From NCBI GenBank assembly GCA_035620975.1, contig DASPFV010000023.1, positions 1 through 36,908 of the forward strand: a stretch of DNA of 36,908 nucleotides, in the 5' to 3' direction. This document shows positions 17,451 to 24,659 of this stretch, piece after piece. The DNA is from DASPFV01 sp035620975. Its GTDB lineage: Bacteria; Acidobacteriota; Vicinamibacteria; Vicinamibacterales; 2-12-FULL-66-21. Position numbers and translations under genes: made by a program. Below the pieces are notes generated by a model. That model did no database searches. It was not told the DNA's origin and saw nothing but the letters and a program-made list of their open reading frames with translations. Position 1 is the first letter of the stretch. Every line of letters begins with the position of its first letter.

Positions 17451-17536
17451 GCCCTGCGGGGCAGGGCCTTCTACCCTCGTAAACGAGAAACGGCCGGGGA
17501 CCCCGCCACCCGGCTGCGGCGGGGATGCCGGCCGTT
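17451..17536 (-). other. hairpin-rich leader of the OsmC-like gene
   Basis: Three inverted repeats lie in a row upstream of the OsmC-like start. The first is a long stem: 17489-17497 pairs with 17528-17536 and, after a three-base internal loop, 17501-17507 pairs with 17518-17524, with a 10-base loop. The second is CTCGT-AA-ACGAG at 17476-17487. The third is GCCCTGC-GGG-GCAGGGC at 17451-17467, ending 22 bases before the start codon. The position between divergent genes argues against a simple terminator. By eye it does not match TPP or cobalamin riboswitch cores. Confidence 0.5.
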
Positions 17537-17555
17537 CCCTTTTCCGTTGCCCCGG

Positions 17556-17588
17556 GCTTCAGGCGTTTCTCAGCACCCTGCTTCAGGC
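17556..17588. repeat. 9-bp direct repeat GCTTCAGGC, two copies
   Basis: GCTTCAGGC occurs at 17556-17564 and 17580-17588 and encloses GTTTCTCAGCACCCT. From memory, the enclosed sequence resembles a TTTTTCAGCAGCCTGC-type dispersed repeat seen in environmental genomes. No database check was possible. Confidence 0.5.
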
Positions 17589-17617
17589 TGGCAGCGCGGC
17601 ACTGAAACCGCCATAAT
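17588..17617 (+). promoter_or_regulatory. putative promoter of the S9 peptidase (leaderless)
   Basis: A -35-like CTGGCA at 17588-17593 is followed after 18 bases by CATAAT at 17612-17617. Only six bases separate the -10 box from the ATG at 17624, and there is no ribosome binding site. Transcription should begin at or next to the start codon, giving a leaderless mRNA. Confidence 0.5.
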
Positions 17618-17623
17618 CCCGAC

Positions 17624-19732
17624 ATGCTGTCGAAGTTCAGCCGTCGCCTGTTCGTCATCGGCCTCGCGCTGCTCGCGGCGCCTGGCAGTGCGGCTGCCCA
17701 GAAGGAGACGCTCACGCACGAGCGGCTCTGGGCGTTCAAACGGGTGGGGGGACCGGTCGTCTCTCCCGACGGCCAGTGGGTGGTGTTCGCGGTCTCAGAG
17801 CCTTCCTACGATCCCCAGCAGGAGGTGAGCGATCTCTGGATCGTGCCGGCGGACGGCAGCGCGCCGGCCCGGCGCCTGACCTCGAATCGCGGCGCCGAGA
17901 ACGGACCCGCGTGGAGCCCCGACAGCACGCGCCTGGCTTTCGCCGCCCGGCGCGACGATGACGAGGTGGCGCAGATCTATGTGCTCGACGTTGCGCGCGG
18001 CGGTGAAGCCCAGCGTGTGACGAACGCCCCGACCGCGGCCAGCGCGCCGCGCTGGAGCCCGGACGGCCGGAGGCTGCTCTTCCAGGCCTCCATGTGGCGG
18101 GGGGCCACCGACGAGGAGTCCAACCGCAAGGCGGCTCAGGAGCGGAAGGCGGCGAAGTCGAAGGCGCGCGTGTACGACACGTTTCCCGTGCGCAACTGGG
18201 ATCGGTGGCTCGAGGAGGCGAAGACGCACGTCTGGATCGTGGAGATCGACGGCAAGGCCCCATCGCGCAGCCTGCTGGGCGGCACGACGCTCGCGGCCTC
18301 ACCCGGATTTGGCGGCAACACGCTCGGCGCCGTGTTCGCGCCCGACGGTCAGTCCGTGGTCTTCAGCGCGGCCGATCAGGCGGATCGCGCGGCGCGCGCG
18401 ATGGTGGTCACCCACCTCTGGCAGGTCCCCGTCGCCGGCGGAGAACCGGTCAGGCTCGCCCTCGACGGGTGGGATGTCGACGGCCCGGTCTTCCGGCCGG
18501 ACGGCCGCGGCCTGTGCTTCACGATGACGGACGCGAAGCCGGCGATTTACGCGTTGAGACGGCTGGGCTGTGCCGCCTGGCCCTGGACCGGTGCGGTGAC
18601 GGTCGTGACGAACGACCTCGATCGCGCCGTGTCGAGCTGGACCTTCGCGGCCGACGGCCAGAGCGTCTACCTGACGGCGGAGGACGCCGGGCACGAGCGT
18701 ATCTACACCGTGCCCGTGGCAGGCGGCGCGACGAAGCTGCTCGTCGATGCGCCGCAGGGCGTCTACACCGGCGTGCAGGTGGCACGCGCCGGCAGCACGC
18801 CGCAGATCGTGGCGAGCTGGGAGAGCGCCGTGAGTCCCGCCGAGATCGTGCGAGTCGATCCGGGCAGCGGCACGCGGACGTTCCTCTCGTCGCTCAACCG
18901 GGAACAGGCCTCGGCACTCGACTGGCTGCCCCTGCGCGAGTTCGAGTTCGCTGGACGGAACGGCCGCCGCATCCACAGCTTCCTCGCGCTGCCCCCGGGA
19001 TTCGACGAGACGCGGAAGTACCCGCTCTTCGTCCTGATCCACGGCGGCCATGCGAGCATGTGGCGCGACGCGATCACATACCGCTGGAATTACCACCTGC
19101 TGGGGCAACCCGGCTTCGTCGTGCTCATGACCGACTACCGCGGCTCGACGGGCTACGGCGAGCGGTTCACGCTCGACATCCTCGGCGATCCGCTGGCCGG
19201 TCCGGCCGAGGACATCAACGACGCGGCCGACGAGGCCATCAAGCGCTTCCCCTTCATCGACGGGGCCCGGCAGGCGGCGGGCGGCGCCAGCTACGGCGGC
19301 CACCTGACGAACTGGCTCGCGGGGACGACGACCCGGTACAAGGCGCTCGTGAGCCACGCGGGCCTGGCGACGCTGGACATGCAATGGGCCACGAGCGACG
19401 CGATCTACCATCGCGAAATCATGATGGGCGGCCCCTACTGGGAGAACCCGGCCAGGTGGATCGAGCAGAGCCCGCTCGCCAGGGCGGGCCGTTTCAGCAC
19501 GCCGATGCTGATCTCGATTGGCGTGAACGACTATCGTGTGCCCGAGGGCAACTCGCTCGCGATGTTCGCGGCGTTGCAGCGGATGAACGTGCCGAGCCGG
19601 CTGCTCGTCTGGCCGGACGAGAACCACTGGATCCTGAAGGGGGAGAACAGCCGCGTGTTCTACCGCGAGGTGCGCGCGTGGCTCGAGAAGTACCTGCCGC
19701 CGCAAACGAACACAGAAGAACACCGCCACTGA
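17624..19732 (+). CDS. secreted S9 family peptidase (prolyl oligopeptidase type)
   Basis: A 702-residue serine peptidase of the S9C/acylaminoacyl-peptidase type. The signal peptide (RRLFVIGLALLAAPGSAAAQ) exports it. Residues about 35-420 form a WD40/PD40-like propeller that limits access to large substrates. The C-terminal alpha/beta-hydrolase has HGGH (oxyanion), Ser556 in GGASYGG, Asp636 in NDYRVP and His668 in ENHWI. All catalytic residues are intact. It should release short peptides or N-acyl amino acids from oligopeptides in the periplasm or outside. The tail TNTEEHRH and the stop codon come from the ACACCGCCACGGA repeat, so the ancestral C-terminus probably ended near LEKYLPP. Transcribed divergently from the OsmC-like gene. 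Confidence 0.94.
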   Translation: MLSKFSRRLFVIGLALLAAPGSAAAQKETLTHERLWAFKRVGGPVVSPDGQWVVFAVSEPSYDPQQEVSDLWIVPADGSAPARRLTSNRGAENGPAWSPDSTRLAFAARRDDDEVAQIYVLDVARGGEAQRVTNAPTAASAPRWSPDGRRLLFQASMWRGATDEESNRKAAQERKAAKSKARVYDTFPVRNWDRWLEEAKTHVWIVEIDGKAPSRSLLGGTTLAASPGFGGNTLGAVFAPDGQSVVFSAADQADRAARAMVVTHLWQVPVAGGEPVRLALDGWDVDGPVFRPDGRGLCFTMTDAKPAIYALRRLGCAAWPWTGAVTVVTNDLDRAVSSWTFAADGQSVYLTAEDAGHERIYTVPVAGGATKLLVDAPQGVYTGVQVARAGSTPQIVASWESAVSPAEIVRVDPGSGTRTFLSSLNREQASALDWLPLREFEFAGRNGRRIHSFLALPPGFDETRKYPLFVLIHGGHASMWRDAITYRWNYHLLGQPGFVVLMTDYRGSTGYGERFTLDILGDPLAGPAEDINDAADEAIKRFPFIDGARQAAGGASYGGHLTNWLAGTTTRYKALVSHAGLATLDMQWATSDAIYHREIMMGGPYWENPARWIEQSPLARAGRFSTPMLISIGVNDYRVPEGNSLAMFAALQRMNVPSRLLVWPDENHWILKGENSRVFYREVRAWLEKYLPPQTNTEEHRH

Positions 19733-19783
19733 CGAACACCGCCACGGACGAACACGGACGAACACCGCCACGGAAGCACACCG
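19706..19783. repeat. ACACCGCCACGGA-family repeat array
   Basis: Imperfect tandem units built from GAACACCGCCACGGAC, GAACACGGAC and GAACACAGAA, a mosaic with 10- and 16-base spacing. It overlaps the last eight codons and stop of the S9 peptidase and continues 51 bases beyond it. The core matches, in opposite orientation, the array at 12118-12210. Confidence 0.88.
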
Positions 19784-19833
19784 ATGATGGCGTCGACGGC
19801 CGGTCTCGACTCGGCCGCATCGGCGGTCAGCGC

Positions 19834-19862
19834 TTGCAGCTCTCCGGGATCTGCGCTATAGT
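19834..19862 (+). promoter_or_regulatory. putative sigma-70 promoter of the MATE gene
   Basis: TTGCAG at 19834-19839 and TATAGT at 19857-19862 are separated by exactly 17 bases, the best two-box match in the plus-strand spacers. Transcription would start near 19869 and leave a leader of about 220 bases before the MATE start. Confidence 0.55.
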
Positions 19863-20088
19863 CGTTCCCCTCACGCCGATGCGAATTCGACCCATCGTCC
19901 CGACCGGGTCCCCGGTGACGTCCCCGACCGATCGCTTCTAGCGGTCGCGTCCGCGGACACTTCGTCTTCCCGGACATTTTTCAATCGCCAGGCCGCAGGG
20001 AGCCACGGAAATCGCGTGCGCTCGTGCGTTGGCCTCAACGTGCCCGCGGCCGTCCTGCCGGGCGCCGCATCGAATGCGTGGTGGCATC
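19863..20088 (+). other. long structured leader before the MATE gene
   Basis: Possible hairpins are ACCGGG-TC-CCCGGT (19903-19916), CGACCG/CGGTCG (19925-19930 with 19942-19947) and the short palindrome GTCCGCGGAC (19949-19958). The GTCCG at 19949-19953 could instead pair with CGGAC at 19971-19975, which is followed by ATTTTT. That would form a weak terminator-like stem in competition with the local palindrome, as in attenuators. No known riboswitch core was recognised. No gene is seen in the 356 bases between 19733 and 20088. Confidence 0.35.
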
Positions 20089-21528
20089 ATGTCTTCTTCG
20101 AGCGTCGAGAGTCCCATCGCCCCTGCAGGGGCCGCGGCGGCGCGCGCGGGCGTCTGGAGCACGCTCCGCGAGGCCGTGCGCGGCTCCTCCCTCGACTACA
20201 CGACCGCACCCATCGGCCGCGGCGTCATCATGCTGGCCGTTCCCATGGTCATGGAGATGGCCATGGAATCGATCTTCGTGGTCGTCGACGTGTTCTGGGT
20301 CGCGCACCTCGGCGCCGACGCCGTGGCGACGGTGGGGCTCACCGAATCCATGCTCACGCTGATCTACACGGCGGCCATGGGGCTGTCGATCGGCGCGACG
20401 GCGCTGGTCGCCCGGCGCATGGGCGAGCACGACCCGGCGGGGGCGGCACGGGCCGCCGGGCAGTCGATCCTGCTGGGCGTGATCGTGGCCGGGGTCATCG
20501 CAGCCGTCGCAGCGCCGAGCGCGCCCGGCCTCCTGGCAATCATGGGCGCCTCGCCGGAAGTGATCCGCACGGGCAGCGCGTTCACGACGATCATGCTCGG
20601 CGGCAACGCGACGATCGTGCTGCTCTTCATGCTGAACGCCGTGTTCCGAGGCTCGGGCGACGCGGCCATCGCCATGCGGGTGCTCTGGCTCGGCAACCTG
20701 CTGAACATCGTGCTGGGCCCGCTGTTCATCTTCGGGCTCGGGCCGTTCCCCGAGCTCGGCGTGACGGGCGCGGCCGTGGCGACGAACCTGGGCCGGGGCA
20801 CCGCCGTCCTGTTGCAGTTCGTCACGCTCGCGCGCGGCCACGGTCGGGTGCGGATGACGCGCCGGGATCTGCGGCTCGATCTCCCCGTGATGCGGAGCGT
20901 GCTGCGCCTTTCGGGCTCCGGCACGATCCAGATCCTGATCGGCACGGCGAGCTACGTGGGCCTGGTGCGGATCCTGTCGGTCTTCGGCAGCTCGGCGCTG
21001 GCGGGCTACACGATCGGCATCCGGCTCATCGTGTTCGCGCTGCTTCCCGCCTTCGGGATCAGCAATGCCGCGGCCACGATGGTCGGCCAGAACCTGGGGG
21101 CCGGCCGGCCGGACCGCGCCGAGCGCGCGGTGTGGACGGCCGCCGTGTACAACATGGCCTTCCTCGGCTGCGTCGGGCTCCTCTTCCTGCTCGCGGCGAA
21201 CCCGATCACCGCCGCGTTCACGACGGATCCGGCCGTGCAGCCGTTCGCCGTGTCGTGCCTGCGGATCGTGAGCCTGGGATTCCTGTTCTACGCGTGCGGG
21301 ATGACACTGACCTCGGCGTTCAACGGCGCCGGCGACACGTGGACGCCGACCGTCATCAACCTGTTCGTCTTCTGGCTGTGGGAGATCCCGCTGGCCTGGT
21401 GGCTCTCGGTGCACCTCGGCCTGGGTCCCCTGGGCGTGTTCATCGCCCTCACCGTCGCCTACTCGACCCTCGCCGTCGTCAGCGCGCTGCTGTTTCGGAG
21501 AGGGGGGTGGAAGCAGAAGCGGGTGTAA
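20089..21528 (+). CDS. MATE family multidrug/metabolite exporter
   Basis: A 479-residue inner-membrane antiporter with about 12 hydrophobic helices in two homologous halves, as usual for NorM/DinF-like MATE proteins. The first helix (IGRGVIMLAVPMVMEMAMES) and the following FVVVDVFWVAHLGADAVATVG are diagnostic. In the second half AGYTIGIRLIVFALLPAFG and ASAAxMVGQNLGAG-like segments recur. These transporters export cationic or aromatic compounds using Na+ or H+ gradients; the substrate is unknown. The frame is open from 20029, but MSSSSVESP at 20089 gives the family-typical N-terminus. A promoter and a 220-base structured leader precede it. It converges with the ADOP gene, with 28 bases between the stops. 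Confidence 0.93.
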   Translation: MSSSSVESPIAPAGAAAARAGVWSTLREAVRGSSLDYTTAPIGRGVIMLAVPMVMEMAMESIFVVVDVFWVAHLGADAVATVGLTESMLTLIYTAAMGLSIGATALVARRMGEHDPAGAARAAGQSILLGVIVAGVIAAVAAPSAPGLLAIMGASPEVIRTGSAFTTIMLGGNATIVLLFMLNAVFRGSGDAAIAMRVLWLGNLLNIVLGPLFIFGLGPFPELGVTGAAVATNLGRGTAVLLQFVTLARGHGRVRMTRRDLRLDLPVMRSVLRLSGSGTIQILIGTASYVGLVRILSVFGSSALAGYTIGIRLIVFALLPAFGISNAAATMVGQNLGAGRPDRAERAVWTAAVYNMAFLGCVGLLFLLAANPITAAFTTDPAVQPFAVSCLRIVSLGFLFYACGMTLTSAFNGAGDTWTPTVINLFVFWLWEIPLAWWLSVHLGLGPLGVFIALTVAYSTLAVVSALLFRRGGWKQKRV

Positions 21529-21530
21529 AG

Positions 21531-21551
21531 GGCACCCTGGGCACCGGTGCC
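21531..21551. terminator. possible bidirectional hairpin between convergent genes
   Basis: GGCACC at 21531-21536 can pair with GGTGCC at 21546-21551. The overlapping GGCACCGGTGCC (21540-21551) is a perfect 12-base palindrome. It sits in the 28-base spacer between the converging MATE and ADOP stops. There is no T-tract, so a terminator role is inferred from position only. Confidence 0.3.
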
Positions 21552-21556
21552 GCTAA

Positions 21557-24253
21557 TCATTCGCACCTCAACGCGACGATCGGATCGACCCGCGTGGCGC
21601 GGCGGGCGGGAACGTAACACGCGAGCGCGGCCACTGACACGAGGACGAGTGCGGTGGCCGCATAGCTGGGGGGATCGAACGGCGTCACCTCGAACAGGAG
21701 GCTCGACACAGACCTGGCCAGGGCGACGGCTCCGGCAAGTCCCACGATGATGCCGGTCACCACCAGCCTCATGCCCTGGCCGATGACCATGCCGAGCAGG
21801 TGCCCCCGGGGAGCGCCGATGGCGAGCCGGAGCCCGATCTCCTGCGTCCGCTGGCTCACGCTGTACGAAATGACGCCGTACAGCCCGACTGCCGACAGGA
21901 ACAGCGCCACGAGCGCGAAGAGGCCGAGCAAAAACATCGAGAACCGCCGCTCCGCGAGCGAGTTGCTGACGATGTCGGACAGCGCGCTCATCTGGTAGGC
22001 GGGCAGCCCGCGATCCAGATCCTTCACGACTCCCCGCACGGGTCCCTGGAGGTCGCGTGGATTGCCCGCGGTGCGCGTGACGACCCACATGGTGCTGAAC
22101 ACGTCCTGCTCGTACGGCACGTACATCGTCGGGTTGGCCCTGGCGTCGAGGCCGCCGTAGCGGACATCCCCGACGACGCCCACGATCTCGTAGAACCCGT
22201 CGGTGCCGTTGCCGATGTCGATGCCGCGGCCGATGGGATCCTCGCCCGGGAAATGCCGACGCACGAAGGCCTCATCCACCATTGCGACCAGGGGGCCGCC
22301 TGCCGCGTCGCGGTCGGTGAACGCGCGGCCAAGGCGCACCGGAATCCCGAGCGCCTCGAAGGATCCCGGCGAGACGACCCGGTAGTTCGCCGAAGGATCC
22401 TTGCCCGGCTGCGTGGGCCGCCCCTGAACGGTGAACGAGAGCACGTAGTCCCCCCGAATCGGGAGCGACTGGATCATGCCCGAGGCCATGACCCCCGGCA
22501 GCGCCCGCAGCCGCTCGAGGAGCTGACCGAAAAAGGCCTGCCGGTGGGCGTCTTCGGGGTAGGCCGTTGGTGGCAGCGAGACCCGGAAGCTGAGGACCCC
22601 CTCCGCCCGGAACCCCGGATCCACCTGCGTCAGCCGGTCGAAGCTGCGCAGCAGCAGGGAGGCACCGACGAGCAGGACGAGCGAGAGCGCGACCTCGGCC
22701 GTCACGAGCGCGTTCCGCAGCCAGCGGCCGCCCGATCCGGTGGAGCTGCGGCCTCCCTCCTTCATCACGTCGCTCACGCTGGCGCGTGATGCCTGCCACG
22801 CCGGCACCACGCCGAACACGATGCCGGTCACCAGGCACAGGACGAGGGTGAACGCCAGCACCCGGCCGTCGATCGCCACGTCCTGCACGCGCGGGACGCT
22901 GTCCGTCCCCAAGGTCTGGATGGTCGGAATGGCCAGATACGCGAGCAGGAGCCCGAGCGCCCCGCCCGCCACGGCGAGGACGACGCTCTCGGCGAGCATC
23001 TGCAGGGCGATGCGTCGACGACCGGCGCCGAGCGCGGTACGGATGGCGATCTCCCTGCCACGGCCCGATCCGCGCACCAGCAGCAGGTTCGCCATGTTTG
23101 CGCAGGCGATGAGCACGACGACGCCCACCGCGGCGAGCAGCGTGAGGAGGGCCGGCCGCACGCGGCCCACCGCCGCATCGTGCAACGCGATAATCTCGGC
23201 CGATTCGTCGCGGTTCGTATCGGGGTGCTCGATGGCCAGCCGCTCGGCAATCGTCTTCATCTCGGCGCGCGCCTGCTGGAGTGCCACCCCCTCCTTCAGG
23301 CGTGCGATGACCGCGAGATAATGGCCTCCGCGGGTCGGCTGCGCCGTATCGAGCGCGATGGGCACCCAGTATTCGACGTCGCGCGAGGGAAAGGTGAAGC
23401 CGGCCGGCATGACCCCGATGACCTCGTACGGCGTCCCGTTCAGCGAGAGCTGACGCCCGACGATTCCGGGATCGCCGCCGAAGCGCCGCTGCCACATGCC
23501 GTGGCTCAGGATCACGACCTGGTTCTTCATCGGCGCGTCCTCCCCGGCGGCGAAGGTCCGGCCGAGGACCGGCCGGACGCGGAGCAGATCGAAGAGGTCC
23601 CACGATACCGTGGCGTTCACGACGCGCTCCGGCGTATCTCCCTCGATAAGCGTGGCGCTGCTCGACGTGAACGTCGCGATCCGTTCGAAGCTCGTGTTCT
23701 GCCGGCGCCAGTCGAGGAAGTTCGCCGGCGCGACCGAGAACGACCCGTACTGCGGGACGATCTCGTTGACGAGCACGAGCCGCTCGGGCTCGGGGTAGGG
23801 GAGCGGGCGGAGCAGCACGCCGTCGACGACGCTGAAAATCGCAGTGTTGGCGCCGATGCCCAGCGCCAGCGTGAGGAGGGCCACCAGCGTGAACCCCGGC
23901 GTGCTCGCGTACTGGCGAACGGCGAAGCGCGCGTCGTGCAGCAGATTGGCCAGCATCATGAATCCTTTCGATCGTGCAGGTGCAGCATCCTCGAGCCGCA
24001 GGGCGGCGCGCTCGAGGCGCGGCCGTGCGTGCCTGCGGTCGGCCAGCCAGACGTCCTGCGCCAGGCGATCCCAGTCGCCGATCTGCCGGCGCGCGAACGC
24101 GTCGGACTCCGCCTCGGTAAGGCCGCGTGCGATGCCCTCGCGGTGGAAGTCTTCGAGCTGGTCGGCCAGCTCCCGGACAATCCGGGCCTGGCGCGTCGGG
24201 GTGAAGCCCGGCAGCGCCAGGTGCGCACGGACGTAGGCGTTCCAGTCACGCAT
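21557..24253 (-). CDS. ADOP-type ABC transporter permease (second copy)
   Basis: An 898-residue permease with the same plan as the one at 353-3004. It has a soluble prefix (about 1-95, with LTEAESDAFARRQIGDW), a helix at FTLVALLTLALGIGANTAIF followed by DGVLLRPLPYPEPERLV and a MacB-like periplasmic domain. Then come three FtsX helices, a second periplasmic domain and three C-terminal helices ending YVPARRATRVDPIVALR. The PADP-like linker is intact and there is no frameshift. The start is ATG 24253 (GTG 24256 is also possible), overlapping the PadR 3' end by eight bases. The substrate is unknown and no ATPase gene is nearby. The two ADOP proteins diverge in their prefix and periplasmic parts, so this is not a recent duplication. 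Confidence 0.93.
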   Translation of the reverse strand: MRDWNAYVRAHLALPGFTPTRQARIVRELADQLEDFHREGIARGLTEAESDAFARRQIGDWDRLAQDVWLADRRHARPRLERAALRLEDAAPARSKGFMMLANLLHDARFAVRQYASTPGFTLVALLTLALGIGANTAIFSVVDGVLLRPLPYPEPERLVLVNEIVPQYGSFSVAPANFLDWRRQNTSFERIATFTSSSATLIEGDTPERVVNATVSWDLFDLLRVRPVLGRTFAAGEDAPMKNQVVILSHGMWQRRFGGDPGIVGRQLSLNGTPYEVIGVMPAGFTFPSRDVEYWVPIALDTAQPTRGGHYLAVIARLKEGVALQQARAEMKTIAERLAIEHPDTNRDESAEIIALHDAAVGRVRPALLTLLAAVGVVVLIACANMANLLLVRGSGRGREIAIRTALGAGRRRIALQMLAESVVLAVAGGALGLLLAYLAIPTIQTLGTDSVPRVQDVAIDGRVLAFTLVLCLVTGIVFGVVPAWQASRASVSDVMKEGGRSSTGSGGRWLRNALVTAEVALSLVLLVGASLLLRSFDRLTQVDPGFRAEGVLSFRVSLPPTAYPEDAHRQAFFGQLLERLRALPGVMASGMIQSLPIRGDYVLSFTVQGRPTQPGKDPSANYRVVSPGSFEALGIPVRLGRAFTDRDAAGGPLVAMVDEAFVRRHFPGEDPIGRGIDIGNGTDGFYEIVGVVGDVRYGGLDARANPTMYVPYEQDVFSTMWVVTRTAGNPRDLQGPVRGVVKDLDRGLPAYQMSALSDIVSNSLAERRFSMFLLGLFALVALFLSAVGLYGVISYSVSQRTQEIGLRLAIGAPRGHLLGMVIGQGMRLVVTGIIVGLAGAVALARSVSSLLFEVTPFDPPSYAATALVLVSVAALACYVPARRATRVDPIVALRCE

Positions 24254-24584
24254 CACCGGTGCCCATGACCTCGTTGACGGCGGCGATGTAGGCCTTCCAT
24301 GTGCGCCGCTGCTGCGCCAGCACGCGGCGCCCCTCGGCGGTGAGGCGGTAGTAGCAGCGGTGCCGCTCGCCGGGCTTCTCGACCCATCGCCCCTTGATCC
24401 AGCCGCGGCTCTCGAGGTGCAGCAGGCGCGGGTAGAGCGAGGGCAGGGCGAACTTGAGCTTGCCGCCCGATCGCTGTTCGATGAGCTTGCCGATCTCGTA
24501 GCCGTGCCGCGCGCGCCCCTCGAGCAGCGACAGGATCAGCATCTCCGTGCTGCCCTTCTTCAGCTCGGCGCTGAAGATCATCAT
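24246..24584 (-). CDS. PadR family transcriptional regulator
   Basis: A PadR winged-helix repressor of about 112 residues. Visible are LKKGSTEMLILSLLEGRARHGYEIGKLIE (positions about 7-36), the wing segment FALPSLYPRLLHLESRGWI and YYRLTAEGRRVLAQQ. The start is ATG 24584 or the next codon ATG 24581; a TTG-initiated upstream extension would run through the promoter and is unlikely. The coding end overlaps the ADOP start, so the pair is coupled. A 22-bp dyad covers the -10 region directly before the start, which implies autorepression. The ligand is unknown; by analogy with other PadR-efflux pairs it may sense a compound related to the permease's function. Confidence 0.93.
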   Translation of the reverse strand: MMIFSAELKKGSTEMLILSLLEGRARHGYEIGKLIEQRSGGKLKFALPSLYPRLLHLESRGWIKGRWVEKPGERHRCYYRLTAEGRRVLAQQRRTWKAYIAAVNEVMGTGDA

Positions 24585-24586
24585 AA

Positions 24587-24622
24587 GGCTGACTATATAT
24601 AGCAAGCCTGGCTATCTGGCAA
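24587..24622 (-). promoter_or_regulatory. PadR-ADOP promoter with overlapping operator dyad
   Basis: On the minus strand TTGCCA (24622-24617), a 17-base spacer and TATATA (24599-24594) form a good promoter. The -10 box lies inside the dyad GGCT-NN-CTATATATAG-NN-AGCC (24587-24608). The predicted transcription start is about 24587, within six bases of the ATG at 24584, so the mRNA is nearly leaderless. A repressor bound to the dyad would block RNA polymerase. Confidence 0.65.
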
Positions 24623-24631
24623 GGGGACGAA

Positions 24632-24659
24632 GTTCGAGGTTCCGGGTTCCGGGTTCGAG
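24632..24659. repeat. short heptamer repeat array (site 3)
   Basis: Four units in the GGTTCGA/GGTTCCG family. Read on the minus strand the array begins with the base directly after the TGA of the exonuclease-like gene and ends before the PadR promoter. Confidence 0.8.

Noticed and set aside
17437..17620. TPP or cobalamin riboswitch before the OsmC-like gene (GGTGCTGAGA and AAAAGGGAAC stretches).
   Set aside because: The other conserved parts of both riboswitches are missing and the region folds into simple long stems instead.
16771..17739. N-terminal extension of the monooxygenase frame.
   Set aside because: It crosses the OsmC-like gene and the hairpin leader in the wrong frame; MTTYDAIVV is the natural start.
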